Shown: piece by piece, positions 26,351-35,795 of the stretch | Numbering within the stretch: position 1 is the first letter of the stretch | Layout: each line of letters opens with the position of its first letter | Assembly (NCBI RefSeq): GCF_000721265.1 | Contig: NZ_JOFZ01000015.1 | Location: forward strand, 202,807-266,806 | DNA from: Streptomyces sp. NRRL F-5126 | GTDB taxonomy: Bacteria > Actinomycetota > Actinomycetes > Streptomycetales > Streptomycetaceae | Direction of reading: 5' to 3' | DNA: 64,000 nucleotides | Program-made: the position numbers and the translations under genes | The notes under the pieces: model-generated | What the model saw: the letters and a program-made list of their open reading frames with translations, nothing else | Database searches by the model: none | What the model was told of the DNA's origin: nothing

Positions 26351-28690
26351 ATGGATCAGATGGTGCTCAAGGCCCAGCAGTGGGTCAACGCGACGTACGC
26401 CGGTGTGCCGGAGTACAACCCGTGCACCGAGAACGGGATGACCGGCTGGGACACGATCTACAGCCTCATCCGGGCGCTCCAGCACGAGCTCGGCATCACC
26501 GCCCTGTCCGACAACTTCGGCCCGACGACCTGGGCGGACCTACAGGCCTACGGCCCGGTCGGCGCGAGTTCCAGCAACATGAACATGCGGACCATCGTGG
26601 AGGCCGCCCTCTACTGCAAGGGCTACAGCGGCGGCGAGATCGACGGCGCCTTCGGCCTGGACACCTGCGGCGGACTGGGCTCGCTGATCTCGGACATGGG
26701 CATCGCGTCGCACTACGGCAGCCTGGTCGCCAACGCGGATCCGAAGGTCTTCAGGGCCCTGATGTCCATGGACGCCTACGTGCAGACGTACGGCGGCTCG
26801 GACATGATCCAGACCTGCCAGCGGTGGCTGAACGACGCGTACTACAGCAGGGGCCAGTTCTTCGTCGGCCCGTGTGACGGGCACTTCTCCCGCAATGTCC
26901 AGCAGTCCCTGGTCCTGGGCATCCAGTACCAGATGGGCCTGACGGACTCCCAGGTGACCGGCACCATCGGACCCGCCACCGAAGGGGCGCTGAAGACGAC
27001 CGCGTACGTCTCCAACGGCTCGACGGGCAACTGGGTCCAGCTCTTCCAGTGCGCTGTCGCCTTCAACGGCTACGACAACCACTGGGGGGACAACGGCGGG
27101 ACGTACGGCTCCGATCTGGCCGCCACGGTGACGGCCTTCCAGAAGTTCAGCGCGCTCACCGCCAACGGCACGGGCGACTACGACACGTGGATGTCGCTGC
27201 TGGTGTCGACCGGCGACCCGGACCGCAAGGGCATCGCGTTCGACTGCATGTACCCGCTGAACCCCACGACGATCAAGACGGTGAAGGGCAACGGGTACTC
27301 GATCGCCGGCCGCTACCTCACCGGCGGCACCAGCAAGGTGCTGACCAACTCCGAGATCGCGCTCATCTTCGACAACGGCATGTCCTTCTTCCCGATCTAC
27401 CAGGAGGAGGGCAACCAGCTGAGCGACTTCGGCTACGACAAGGGCAAAGCGGCCGCACAGGCCGCGTACCAGGCTGCCGAGAGCTTCGGCATCCCGGCCG
27501 GTACGGTCATCTACTTCTCCGTGGACTTCGACGCCACCGACGCGGACATCGACAGCGCGATCATCCCGCACTTCAAGGGCGTCAACGACGGAATGCCCAT
27601 CATCGGGACGTACACGATCGGCGTGTACGGGTGCCGCAACGTCTGCAGCCGCCTCTCGGACGCCGGCCTCACCAACCGCAGTTTCGTCAGCGGTATGTCC
27701 ACCGGCTACAGCGGCAACCTCGGCTACCCGCTCCCGGACAACTGGGCCTTCGACCAGATCAAGGACTTCACCCTGGCCTCCGGCACCAGCGGCGCGGTGG
27801 AGATCGACAACGACATCGCCTCCGGCCGGGACCTCGGTCTCGACAGCGTGACCCGGCCGCGCGACCCCAACGACGGCTTCTACACCTATCTGATCTGGCT
27901 GGAGGCCAGGGCCGGCCAGTGGATCGCGCAGGGGAACAACAGCAGGTCGGCCACCCTGCTGGTCTCGCAGTACCTGCGCGTGCGCGACGGGCTGAACAAG
28001 CAGTCCTTCGCCGACGACGTCTTCGGCTCGCTCGACCAGGGCTTCATCGACTTCGTCAACGGCTATGCCGACATGCCGTTCGCGGCCCCGCTGCGCGACC
28101 CCGGCTACCTGTGGGACTCCGACCCCGACCACTTCGGCGCGTCGTTCGGCGCCGTCGTCAGCCACGGCCGCGTCTCGGACCTCACGGACTGCAACCTGGC
28201 CGACTTCGGCTCCTGGGGCGGCGACCTGGTCAGCGTCCTGGGGCAGTTCCACCAGAGCGGGCGCTCCGACGACCAGGCCTACGACTACGCCATGGGCAAG
28301 ATGTTCAACCGGGACGACAACACGTTCTTCTCGCTCAGCGACTTCCTTGCCAACATGGACGCCTGGGTTCTCGGCTACCCGGCCCAGCAGGGCTCCACTC
28401 AGCCGCTGTCGACGGGCTTCAAGTCGGCCTACGCGTCTGTGGCGTCGTCCGGCAAGCGGTGCACGGACTTCTACCGGATCCGGTTCAACAGCGACCCGGA
28501 CACCCTGGGAGACGCCGCCATCAGCGCCATCGGCCGCGGCGACGACCAGACCAACCTCATCCGGGCCGCTTTCTGGCTCGACCAGTTCGGGTCGATCACG
28601 TGCCCGACCCCGCAGTCGATGTCCGACGCCTCGATCTCCGCCGTGGCGACGGCGTTCCGGGACGCCGTTCTCCAGAACTGTTCCCTCTGA
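26351..28690 (+). CDS. DUF1906 glycoside-hydrolase-like protein with peptidoglycan-binding-like N-terminus
   Basis: A protein of 779 residues. Residues 1-290 contain peptidoglycan-binding-like repeats (QHELGITALSDNFGPTTWADLQ; TVTAFQKFSALTANGTGDYDTWMSLL). Residues 293-490 are the DUF1906 (Rv2525c-like) TIM-barrel: GIAFDCMYP, GRYLTGG, FFPIYQEEG, IYFSVDFDA, VYGC, EIDNDIA. The remaining 290 residues are not assigned. No signal peptide or Tat motif is present, although the domains suggest a wall target. The start ATG follows GGGGGGAG by 9 nt. The next gene, 17 bp downstream, encodes a Tat-signal protein. Confidence 0.85.
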   Translation: MDQMVLKAQQWVNATYAGVPEYNPCTENGMTGWDTIYSLIRALQHELGITALSDNFGPTTWADLQAYGPVGASSSNMNMRTIVEAALYCKGYSGGEIDGAFGLDTCGGLGSLISDMGIASHYGSLVANADPKVFRALMSMDAYVQTYGGSDMIQTCQRWLNDAYYSRGQFFVGPCDGHFSRNVQQSLVLGIQYQMGLTDSQVTGTIGPATEGALKTTAYVSNGSTGNWVQLFQCAVAFNGYDNHWGDNGGTYGSDLAATVTAFQKFSALTANGTGDYDTWMSLLVSTGDPDRKGIAFDCMYPLNPTTIKTVKGNGYSIAGRYLTGGTSKVLTNSEIALIFDNGMSFFPIYQEEGNQLSDFGYDKGKAAAQAAYQAAESFGIPAGTVIYFSVDFDATDADIDSAIIPHFKGVNDGMPIIGTYTIGVYGCRNVCSRLSDAGLTNRSFVSGMSTGYSGNLGYPLPDNWAFDQIKDFTLASGTSGAVEIDNDIASGRDLGLDSVTRPRDPNDGFYTYLIWLEARAGQWIAQGNNSRSATLLVSQYLRVRDGLNKQSFADDVFGSLDQGFIDFVNGYADMPFAAPLRDPGYLWDSDPDHFGASFGAVVSHGRVSDLTDCNLADFGSWGGDLVSVLGQFHQSGRSDDQAYDYAMGKMFNRDDNTFFSLSDFLANMDAWVLGYPAQQGSTQPLSTGFKSAYASVASSGKRCTDFYRIRFNSDPDTLGDAAISAIGRGDDQTNLIRAAFWLDQFGSITCPTPQSMSDASISAVATAFRDAVLQNCSL

Positions 28691-28707
28691 GGAATCGAGG
28701 AGCCGAG

Positions 28708-29760
28708 ATGACTTCCATGAACTCCAAGGTCAGCCGCAGACAGGTGCTGGTACTCGGCGGCCTGACGCTCGGCGTTGGCGTCGTCAACGTCGCCGGCCTC
28801 GGCGGCACGGCATATGCCGATTCCACGGCCGATTCGCCGGCCGGCGGCGTGACGCTGGTACCGGTCGGTGCGAGCCCGGTCGTGGTGCTGCCCGGGGTCG
28901 GCGTCCAACCCGCCGCCTTCCCGAGGCAGTTGGCTGTCCAGGTACAGCACGCCGGCACCGGCCTCCCGGCCGGGACACAGGTCGCGATCACCTACGACCC
29001 CCGCCTGTACGCCCCGCTGCCCACCGCCATGGTGACCAGCGGCCGCCACCGATTGCCCGCCACGAGCAAGACCACCACCGACCCCAGGACGACCCTGGCG
29101 ACCTGCACGGTCACCCTGACCGACGCGCTGCCCGCCGGCAGCGAACCCGTGGTCGTCGTGGGAACCGCCAACCCGGCGCTCTACCCGCTCGACCTGGTCG
29201 TCGCACCCGCGGGCGCGACCGCCGCGGTGGGCCGCGAGAACAGGAAGCCGACCGGCAGGCGCAGCCTCAAGTCCCACCGGCCCAAGGCGTTCGGCGGCGT
29301 CGCCACGCCATGGGGCATCGAGGTCAGCGGCGTGTGGGAGCGCTACGAGTGGGCGGACGGCAAGCGCTGGTACTACTACCCGGCCCGGGTCACCCTGCAC
29401 AACGTCGGACCCGGCACCGCCCCGGCGGCCGCGGCGATCTCCGTCGCACTGGACCCCCGGATCGTACGGGACGTCAGGATCACCGGCGCCCGGCTCGACC
29501 ACAAGGCGCACGACGCGGGCGTACGGCAGCTGTCGAGCAGACGGACCGCGTCGCTGTTCGAAACCCACTGGACCACCCGGGTGCGCCTCAAGGCCGGCGA
29601 ACGGCTCGACCTCGCCGTGAAGGTGACGACGCACAGGCCGGCACGTGACCTGCCGACGATCAAGCACCCCGCGGTGACACTGATCGACACCGGCAACCAC
29701 GTCACCCAGCGGAGGACCGGTCTGCCCTCGCTGTCGCGCACCGACTCGAGGTGGCAGTAG
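28708..29760 (+). CDS. Tat-exported protein of unknown function
   Basis: A protein of 350 residues with a twin-arginine signal (SRRQVLVLGGLTLGVGVVNVAG), then beta-rich segments and a Lys/Arg-rich linker (about residues 170-195). The second half looks like one Ig-like domain (WYYYPARVTLHNVGPGTAPAAAAISVAL; VRLKAGERLDLAVKVTTH). I do not recognise a family. GAGGAG precedes the ATG. It is 17 bp behind the DUF1906 gene, so the pair is probably one operon and may act together at the cell wall. Confidence 0.75.
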   Translation: MTSMNSKVSRRQVLVLGGLTLGVGVVNVAGLGGTAYADSTADSPAGGVTLVPVGASPVVVLPGVGVQPAAFPRQLAVQVQHAGTGLPAGTQVAITYDPRLYAPLPTAMVTSGRHRLPATSKTTTDPRTTLATCTVTLTDALPAGSEPVVVVGTANPALYPLDLVVAPAGATAAVGRENRKPTGRRSLKSHRPKAFGGVATPWGIEVSGVWERYEWADGKRWYYYPARVTLHNVGPGTAPAAAAISVALDPRIVRDVRITGARLDHKAHDAGVRQLSSRRTASLFETHWTTRVRLKAGERLDLAVKVTTHRPARDLPTIKHPAVTLIDTGNHVTQRRTGLPSLSRTDSRWQ

Positions 29761-29910
29761 CCGACCGGTCGCGGCGCGTCCGCTCCCCGTGCGGCGCACA
29801 CGTGTCGCCACTCGTTCCCCGAACGTTCAACTCCGCGTCCGTGTGCGGGCTGTGTGCCGTCCCTAGGGTCCCTGTGAAGTCGTGAAGCAGCGACAACGGG
29901 GAAGGGACTC

Positions 29911-30861
29911 ATGGACACGCTCCTCGCCGTCCGGGCTCGCGGGGTCACCAAGTGCTTCGGTGACGTCGTCGCGCTCGACGGCATCGATCTGGACGTGGCG
30001 CCGGGCCGCATCCACGGCCTGGCCGGGCCCAACGGCGCGGGCAAGACGACGCTGCTCGGTCTGCTGCTCGGCCTGGCCGTGGCCGACAGCGGCGGCATCG
30101 AGGTCCTGGGGACGCCTGCCGGGCGGGCGCTCGCCGCGCCCGACGGCGTCGCCGGCTTCGTGGACGGGCCCGGCCTCTACCCCTCGCTCACCGCCCGGCA
30201 GAACCTCGCCGCACTGGCCGCCCTGCGCGGCGGCGGCGCGCGGACAGCCGGGATCGACGACGTGCTCGGCCAGGTCGGGCTCGCCGACGTGGCAGACGAC
30301 CGGGCCCGCGGCTTCTCCCTCGGCATGCGCCAGCGGCTCGGGCTCGCCGCCGCCCTGCTCACCAGGCCCCGGCTGCTCGTACTCGACGAACCGGCCAACG
30401 GACTCGACCCCGCGGGCACCAGGCATGTGCACGGTGTGCTGACCCGGCTCGCGTCGGACGGCACCGCTGTCGTGCTCTCCAGCCACCGCATGGACGACCT
30501 CGAAGCGCTGTGTTCCGACGTCACCATCATCGCCACGGGGCGCGTGGTCTTCTCAGGCCCGCTGGAAAAGCTCGCCGCCGAAAACCCCGAACTCGACTAC
30601 CGGCTCCTCACGTCGGACCCCGCGGCCGCCCGCAGGCTCGCCGCCGGTACGGAAGGGGTGCGGGTCGCAGGGGCCGCCGACGGCGCCGGGGCGCCCCACG
30701 GCGGGGAAGCCCTCGTCGTGCGCGCGCTGGTGCCCGCCCTGGACGAGCTGGTGGTGAGGCTCGTGCGCGCGGGCATCGCGCTGCGCGAGCTGGCACCGGT
30801 GGTGTCACCACTTGAGGCCGCGTTCCTCGCCCTCACCGAGCAGCAGGAGGACGCGCGATGA
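29911..30861 (+). CDS. ABC transporter ATP-binding protein
   Basis: A protein of 316 residues with Walker A GPNGAGKTT, signature SLGMRQR and Walker B LLVLDEPANGLDPAG, of the DrrA/CcmA drug/lipid exporter type. The C-terminal 90 residues form an extension after the ATPase core. GGGAAGGGACTC precedes the ATG. It overlaps the permease gene by 4 nt. The transporter is probably an exporter or a membrane-stress protein complex; the substrate is unknown. Confidence 0.92.
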   Translation: MDTLLAVRARGVTKCFGDVVALDGIDLDVAPGRIHGLAGPNGAGKTTLLGLLLGLAVADSGGIEVLGTPAGRALAAPDGVAGFVDGPGLYPSLTARQNLAALAALRGGGARTAGIDDVLGQVGLADVADDRARGFSLGMRQRLGLAAALLTRPRLLVLDEPANGLDPAGTRHVHGVLTRLASDGTAVVLSSHRMDDLEALCSDVTIIATGRVVFSGPLEKLAAENPELDYRLLTSDPAAARRLAAGTEGVRVAGAADGAGAPHGGEALVVRALVPALDELVVRLVRAGIALRELAPVVSPLEAAFLALTEQQEDAR

Positions 30862-32261
30862 CCGCGCCGACGCCCACGCCCATGGCCGCATCGACCGCGA
30901 CTCCCCCGTCAGCACCGGATCAGGCTGCCGCCGCACGGCCCGTGCCGGTGGCGCGGGTCTACCGCTTCGAGCTCGTCAAACTCGTGTCGCAGTGGCGTAT
31001 TCGGCTGCTCGTGCTCGCCTGCTGGGTCGCGCCCGCCGTCTTCGTTGCCGCGGTGAGCCGGCAGGGCACACTGCCCGTCGACACGCTCTTCGGCCGGTGG
31101 ATGCACGCCACCGGGTGGGCCGGGCCGCTGGTGGTGCTCGGCTTCGCGGGCACCTGGGCGCTGCCGCTGCTTACCTCGGTGGTCGCGGGGGACGTGTTCG
31201 CAGGCGAGGACCGGCTCGGCACCTGGCGGCACCTGCTCGTGGCGGTGCGCTCGCCCCGGCGCATCTTCGCGGCGAAGGCGCTGGCAGGACTCACCGTCAT
31301 CCTGCTGCTCGTCGCGGGGCTGGCCTGCTCCTCCGCGGCCGGCGGGCTCGTGTCCGTCGGCGACCAGCCACTGGTCGGCCTGGACGGCCACCTGCTCGCG
31401 CCGGGGGACGCCGCCGCGCACGTCCTGCTCGCCTGGGTGTGCGTGCTCGCGCCGACGCTGGCGCTCGCCGCGATCGGTCTGCTCGGGTCCGTGGTCCTGT
31501 GGCGGTCCCCGATGGGCCTGCTGCTGCCGGCGCTCGTCGCCCTCGCGATGCAACTCGCCCAGATGCTGCCGCTGCCCGTCGCCGTACGGCTCGCGCTGCC
31601 CGGCTACGCGTTCATCGCCTGGAACGGCCTGTTCACCCGCCCCGCGCAGCTCGGCCCGCTCCTGATCGGCGTCGCGGTCTGCCTGGTGTGGGCCGCGGCG
31701 GCGACGGCGCTGGCCCTTCTGCTCTTCCTGCGGCGCGACTTCACCAACCCATCCGACGGGAGCTCGGGGCGCCGCGCCGTCACCGCGGGGCTGCTGCCGC
31801 TCGCCGGGCTCGTTGCCCTGACGGTGGCCGTACTCGCGGCGGCGACTCCCGCGACACTGACGGGGTCGGGGATCCGGCAGGCCGGGGTGGAGCGCTCGCT
31901 CGCCACGGCGTTCGCGCACCTCTACCGGATGCAGACCGGTCAGCTGAACCGGCCCGCCGTCACGGAGGCGCAGCTGAGGGCGACGGCGGCGTGCACGAAG
32001 GGCGACGTCAGCGACGGCGCCCAGGGTGCGGGCAACGACTGGCACTGCGTGGTCACCTGGCACCTTCCCGGCGTCGAGGCCACCGGCACGGCGGTCTACC
32101 AACTCGACGTCACCTCCGACGGGCGGTTCGTCGCCGACGGCGACGGGCCGAAGGAAGTCAACGGCTACTTCCTGGTGCGGACTCCGGAAGGGGACGCGCC
32201 GAACCCGCTGTGGCAGTTCGACGGGAACGTCGAGCTGCTCGACCACCCTCTGAAGGGATGA
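30858..32261 (+). CDS. ABC transporter permease
   Basis: A protein of 467 residues. A Pro/Ala/Thr-rich cytoplasmic N-terminus is followed by about six hydrophobic helices (LLVLACWVAPAVFVAAV, LTVILLLVAGLACSSAAGG, IGVAVCLVWAAAATALALLLF). The last 140 residues after the final helix (PATLTGSGIRQAGVERSL onward) form an extracytoplasmic domain with two Cys (TAACTKGDV, DWHCVVTWHLPG). It belongs with the ATPase upstream, and the secreted YncE/phosphoesterase gene starts 4 bp after its stop. Confidence 0.87.
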   Translation: MTAPTPTPMAASTATPPSAPDQAAAARPVPVARVYRFELVKLVSQWRIRLLVLACWVAPAVFVAAVSRQGTLPVDTLFGRWMHATGWAGPLVVLGFAGTWALPLLTSVVAGDVFAGEDRLGTWRHLLVAVRSPRRIFAAKALAGLTVILLLVAGLACSSAAGGLVSVGDQPLVGLDGHLLAPGDAAAHVLLAWVCVLAPTLALAAIGLLGSVVLWRSPMGLLLPALVALAMQLAQMLPLPVAVRLALPGYAFIAWNGLFTRPAQLGPLLIGVAVCLVWAAAATALALLLFLRRDFTNPSDGSSGRRAVTAGLLPLAGLVALTVAVLAAATPATLTGSGIRQAGVERSLATAFAHLYRMQTGQLNRPAVTEAQLRATAACTKGDVSDGAQGAGNDWHCVVTWHLPGVEATGTAVYQLDVTSDGRFVADGDGPKEVNGYFLVRTPEGDAPNPLWQFDGNVELLDHPLKG

Positions 32262-32265
32262 CCCC

Positions 32266-35022
32266 ATGCAGGTCACACGCCGCAGGCGTGCCAAGAAGAA
32301 ACCCGTCCTGCTCGCAAGACGCGCCGGGCGCCGGATACCCCTCGTGACGGCGGGCATCACCGCCGCCGCCCTGGCCGCCACGGGCACCGCCTTCGCCCAG
32401 ACGCACCAGTTCGGCACCCAGCAGGTCGGCCTGATCACCCACAAGGGGCAGGTCATCTCCAGCGACCAGTACCTCGCCCCGTACGGCAAGCGCCTCGTCA
32501 TGAACGACGGCAAGATCATGTCGTCCACGGTCAGCCCGGACGGCACGCACCTCGCCGCCTCGGTGACCGACGGCGGGATGGCGCTGTCCATCGTCGACCT
32601 GAAGACGTGGAAGACGCAGCAGCTCGTCGGCGACTCCGCCACGGCCGACCTGCGCATCAGCGGCAACGACGTGGGTCAGGAGGGCCCCACGTACTCACCC
32701 GACGGCAAGCACCTGTGGCTGGGCAGGACCGACGGCTACACCCGGTTCACCGTCGGCGAGGACGGCTCCGTCTCCGATCCGGTGGACATCCCGATCCCGG
32801 CGGACGGGGCGAAGCACGCGCTGGCCTCCGCCGCCGTGTTCTCGTCCGACGGGGCCACCGTGTACGCGGCGGTCAACGGCCAGAACCGGGTCGTGGCCAT
32901 CAACGCGGCCACCGGCGCCATCGAGCACAGCTGGACGGTGGGCAACGCGCCGCGCGGTGTAGTCCTGGCCGGTCACAAGCTGTACGTCAGCAACGAGGGC
33001 GGACGCCCGGCGCGGCCCGGCGAGTCGACGATCAACTCGTACCACACGCAGGTGCCGGCGAACCCGGTGACGGGTGCCACGACGACGGGCACGGTCAGTG
33101 TCATCGACCTGAGGAAGCCGTCCGCCGCTGTCAAGAGCATCGACGTCGGCCTGCACCCGACCGCTCTGTACGCGAAGAAGGGCGCGGTGTTCGTCACGGA
33201 CACCGCGACCAACGACGTGTCCGTCATCAAGACGGCCAACGACAAGGTCGTGCAGACGATCTCGACCACGCCGTGGCCCGAGGCTTCGGTGGGTTACGAG
33301 CCGGACGCGGTGACGCTCACCGACGACGGCCATCTGCTGGTCACGCTGGGCCGCGCCGACGCGGTCGCCGTGTACCGGTACAAGTCGCCCCAGGAGCCGG
33401 TCAGTTATGTCGGCCTGCTCCCGACGGACTACTTCCCCGCCGAGATCGCCACTGTCGGCAACCAGGTGGTGGTGTCCAACACCCGTGGCATCGACGCCCG
33501 CCGTCCCACCACCAAGGGCGGCCACGGCACCCACGACACCACGGCCAGCCTGACCCGGTTCACACTGCCCGGCGACAAGACCATCAAGGCCGAGACGCGC
33601 AAGGTGTTCCAGCAGAACGGCTGGACCAGGAACTCGGTGGAGCTCGCCAAGTCCAAGGGCAGGCACAAGCCGAAGCCGGTGCCCGTCCCCGCGCGGATCG
33701 GCGACCCCTCGACGATCAAGCACGTCTTCCTGATCGTCAAGGAGAACCGCACCTACGACCAGGTGCTCGGCGACATCCCCAAGGGCAACGGCGACGCGTC
33801 GCTTACCCAGTTCGGCGAGAACGTGACACCGAACCAGCACGCGCTGGCCAACCAGTTCGGGCTGTACGACAACACCTACGACATCGGCACGAACTCGGCC
33901 GAGGGCCACAACTGGCTGATGCAGGCCGACAACCCCGAGTACACCGAGTCGTCGGCCGGCGAGTACCTGCGCTCCTACGACACCGAGGACGACGCACTCG
34001 GCCACCAGAAGTCCGGCTTCCTGTGGACGGGCGCCCAGGCCGCCGGCAAGTCCGTACGCGACTTCGGCGAGTTCCAGCAGTTCCTGACGAAGCCGGCCGG
34101 CGCGAGCTGGCAGAACCTGTACTGCGACGCCAACAACATGCGGGCGACCGGTGACCCCACCGCCTACCCGCTGGTCTCGTCCTCACCGATCCCGTCGCTC
34201 AACGACGTGTCGGTGCACGGGTTCCCGAAGTTCGACACCAGCGTTCCCGACGTGTACCGGGAGCAGATCTGGAAGCAGGACTTCGAGAAGAACGGCCCCG
34301 CGAACCTGAACATGTTCTGGCTGTCCAGCGACCACACCGGCGGCCCCGCGAGCCCGGCCGCACAGGTCGCCGACAACGACCTCGCGGTCGGCAGGATGGT
34401 CGACGAGATCTCCCACAGCAAGTACTGGAAGGACTCGGCGATCTTCGTCGTCGAGGACGACTCGCAGGCGGGGCTCGACCACGTCGACGGCCACCGTGCC
34501 CCCATCCAGATCATCAGCCCCTACGCCAGGCACGGCGTCGTGGACGACCACTACTACTCGCAGATCACGATGATCCGCACCATCGAGCAGATCCTCGGGA
34601 TCCACCCGATGAACCAGAAGGACAGCGCGGCCACCCCCATGACCGGGGCCTTCACCAGGAAGCCGAACTACGCGCCGTTCAAGGCACTGGCCAACAGGAC
34701 GTCGCTGACCGACGGCCTGGCGACCGCGCCCTCCTGCGGTGTGGACACCCCGGCGCCCCAGGACCCGAAGGCGGCGGCCGTGCCGGCGACGAAGGTCCCG
34801 GCGGACATGAAGCCGCTCGCGAAGCAGTGGGACACCTGGAAGTCGCACCAGCGGCTGACCGGGCCCAACGCCGTGGCCGACTACGCCGACCCCGAGCAGA
34901 TGAACCACCTCACCTGGTACGAGACGCACAACTGGAAGAAGCCGTACCCGGGCGAGAAGAAGATCTACTCGCCCGGTGACGTGCCGGGCGCCTACATCCC
35001 GTCGTCGGACTCAGACGGCTGA
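32266..35022 (+). CDS. Secreted YncE-type beta-propeller/phosphoesterase protein
   Basis: A protein of 918 residues. An Arg/Lys-rich start and signal segment (IPLVTAGITAAALAATGTAFAQ) leads into a seven-bladed YncE-like propeller (about 50-470; repeats such as VSPDGTHLAASV, SVIDLRKPS). An alkaline-phosphatase-superfamily phosphoesterase domain follows (about 480-790): HVFLIVKENRTYDQVLGD, TNSAEGHNWLMQAD and FVVEDDSQAGLDHVDGHR carry the likely metal ligands. This resembles secreted phospholipase C/acid-phosphatase-like proteins. AGGGATGACCCC lies before the ATG. It probably travels with the ABC genes upstream in one operon. Confidence 0.88.
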   Translation: MQVTRRRRAKKKPVLLARRAGRRIPLVTAGITAAALAATGTAFAQTHQFGTQQVGLITHKGQVISSDQYLAPYGKRLVMNDGKIMSSTVSPDGTHLAASVTDGGMALSIVDLKTWKTQQLVGDSATADLRISGNDVGQEGPTYSPDGKHLWLGRTDGYTRFTVGEDGSVSDPVDIPIPADGAKHALASAAVFSSDGATVYAAVNGQNRVVAINAATGAIEHSWTVGNAPRGVVLAGHKLYVSNEGGRPARPGESTINSYHTQVPANPVTGATTTGTVSVIDLRKPSAAVKSIDVGLHPTALYAKKGAVFVTDTATNDVSVIKTANDKVVQTISTTPWPEASVGYEPDAVTLTDDGHLLVTLGRADAVAVYRYKSPQEPVSYVGLLPTDYFPAEIATVGNQVVVSNTRGIDARRPTTKGGHGTHDTTASLTRFTLPGDKTIKAETRKVFQQNGWTRNSVELAKSKGRHKPKPVPVPARIGDPSTIKHVFLIVKENRTYDQVLGDIPKGNGDASLTQFGENVTPNQHALANQFGLYDNTYDIGTNSAEGHNWLMQADNPEYTESSAGEYLRSYDTEDDALGHQKSGFLWTGAQAAGKSVRDFGEFQQFLTKPAGASWQNLYCDANNMRATGDPTAYPLVSSSPIPSLNDVSVHGFPKFDTSVPDVYREQIWKQDFEKNGPANLNMFWLSSDHTGGPASPAAQVADNDLAVGRMVDEISHSKYWKDSAIFVVEDDSQAGLDHVDGHRAPIQIISPYARHGVVDDHYYSQITMIRTIEQILGIHPMNQKDSAATPMTGAFTRKPNYAPFKALANRTSLTDGLATAPSCGVDTPAPQDPKAAAVPATKVPADMKPLAKQWDTWKSHQRLTGPNAVADYADPEQMNHLTWYETHNWKKPYPGEKKIYSPGDVPGAYIPSSDSDG

Positions 35023-35028
35023 TCCCCG

Positions 35029-35052
35029 ATCACTGATCACTGATCACTGATC
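35029..35052. repeat. Short tandem repeat ATCACTG after the phosphoesterase gene
   Basis: Three consecutive copies of ATCACTG (35029-35049) plus a partial fourth follow the stop codon within 7 bp. Each junction forms TGATCA. The array lies between the stop and the terminator hairpin. Confidence 0.75.
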
Positions 35053-35068
35053 GAGGCCGGTACCGGGA

Positions 35069-35100
35069 GCCCCCGGGCGGTGTCACCGCCGCCCGGGGGC
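35069..35100. terminator. Bidirectional hairpin between convergent genes
   Basis: A perfect 12-bp stem (GCCCCCGGGCGG, 35069-35080, with 35089-35100) and an 8-nt loop. Its right arm lies inside the last codons of the minus-strand GntR gene, and it can serve the phosphoesterase transcript as well. Confidence 0.75.
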
Positions 35101-35766
35101 CTCGTCCGGTATGCCCGTGAGCCTGCGCACCGCGTCCTGCATGTGCTCGTCCATCAGGTACAGCAGCCGCGCCTCGTCGCCCGCCCTGATGGCGTCGATG
35201 ATCGCCGCGTGCTCCTCGACCATGACCTCGGGGACCGGGTACTTGTCCTGGAGCGCCGCGATGCACATGCGGGTCTCGACGAACAGCGTCTCCGCCATGC
35301 GCCGCAGCCGCACGCTGCCCGACTCGGTCACGAGGACGTGGTGCAGTTCGGTGTCGGCGGCGCTGAGCGCGGCGTGGTCGCCGCGCCTCGCCGCGTCCGC
35401 CATCGCGTCGTGCACCCGGGCCAGGCGGTCGGCCGAGGCCGCCCGGTCCCCGCGGAGGATGAGGCGGCAGGCCGCCGACTCGACGGCCGTACGCGCGAGG
35501 TATATGTCCCGCACGTCGTCCTCCGTCAGCGTCGTCACGAACACCCCGCGGTGCGGCTCGCTGTAGGCGATGCCCTGCTGGACGAGGCGCTGCATCGCCT
35601 CGCGCAGCGGGCCCCGGCTCACGCCGAGCTCGCCCGCCAGCTCGGCCTCGCCGAGCTGTGAGCCGGGCGCGAGCGTGCCGTCCATGATCGCCTCGGTGAG
35701 CTGGTGGGCGATCGAGATGGCGGCGGGCTCCCGCTTGACGCGCTCCAGCCGTCTGCCTCCCGGCAT
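35083..35766 (-). CDS. GntR-family (FadR/FCD) transcriptional regulator
   Basis: A protein of 227 residues. An N-terminal winged helix (ISIAHQLTEAIMDGTLAPGSQL, ELGVSRGPLREAMQRLVQQG) is followed by an all-helical FCD ligand domain with the metal/ligand pattern DTELHHVLV and EHAAIIDAI, EHMQDAV. The ATG at 35766 has AAGGAGAT upstream. It is the second gene of a minus-strand pair with the maleate-isomerase-like gene. Two nearly identical 21-bp inverted repeats in the divergent promoter regions at 36593 and 41552 are the probable binding sites, so it likely represses the whole cluster until a metabolite is bound. Confidence 0.9.
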   Translation of the reverse strand: MPGGRRLERVKREPAAISIAHQLTEAIMDGTLAPGSQLGEAELAGELGVSRGPLREAMQRLVQQGIAYSEPHRGVFVTTLTEDDVRDIYLARTAVESAACRLILRGDRAASADRLARVHDAMADAARRGDHAALSAADTELHHVLVTESGSVRLRRMAETLFVETRMCIAALQDKYPVPEVMVEEHAAIIDAIRAGDEARLLYLMDEHMQDAVRRLTGIPDEAPGRR

Positions 35767-35795
35767 GACTGATCTCCTTCTCCGGTGCCGCCCTG

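Noticed and set aside
26540..28252. Minus-strand open frame of 570 codons
   Set aside because: Antisense to the DUF1906 gene; product is Val/Arg/His-rich without domains.
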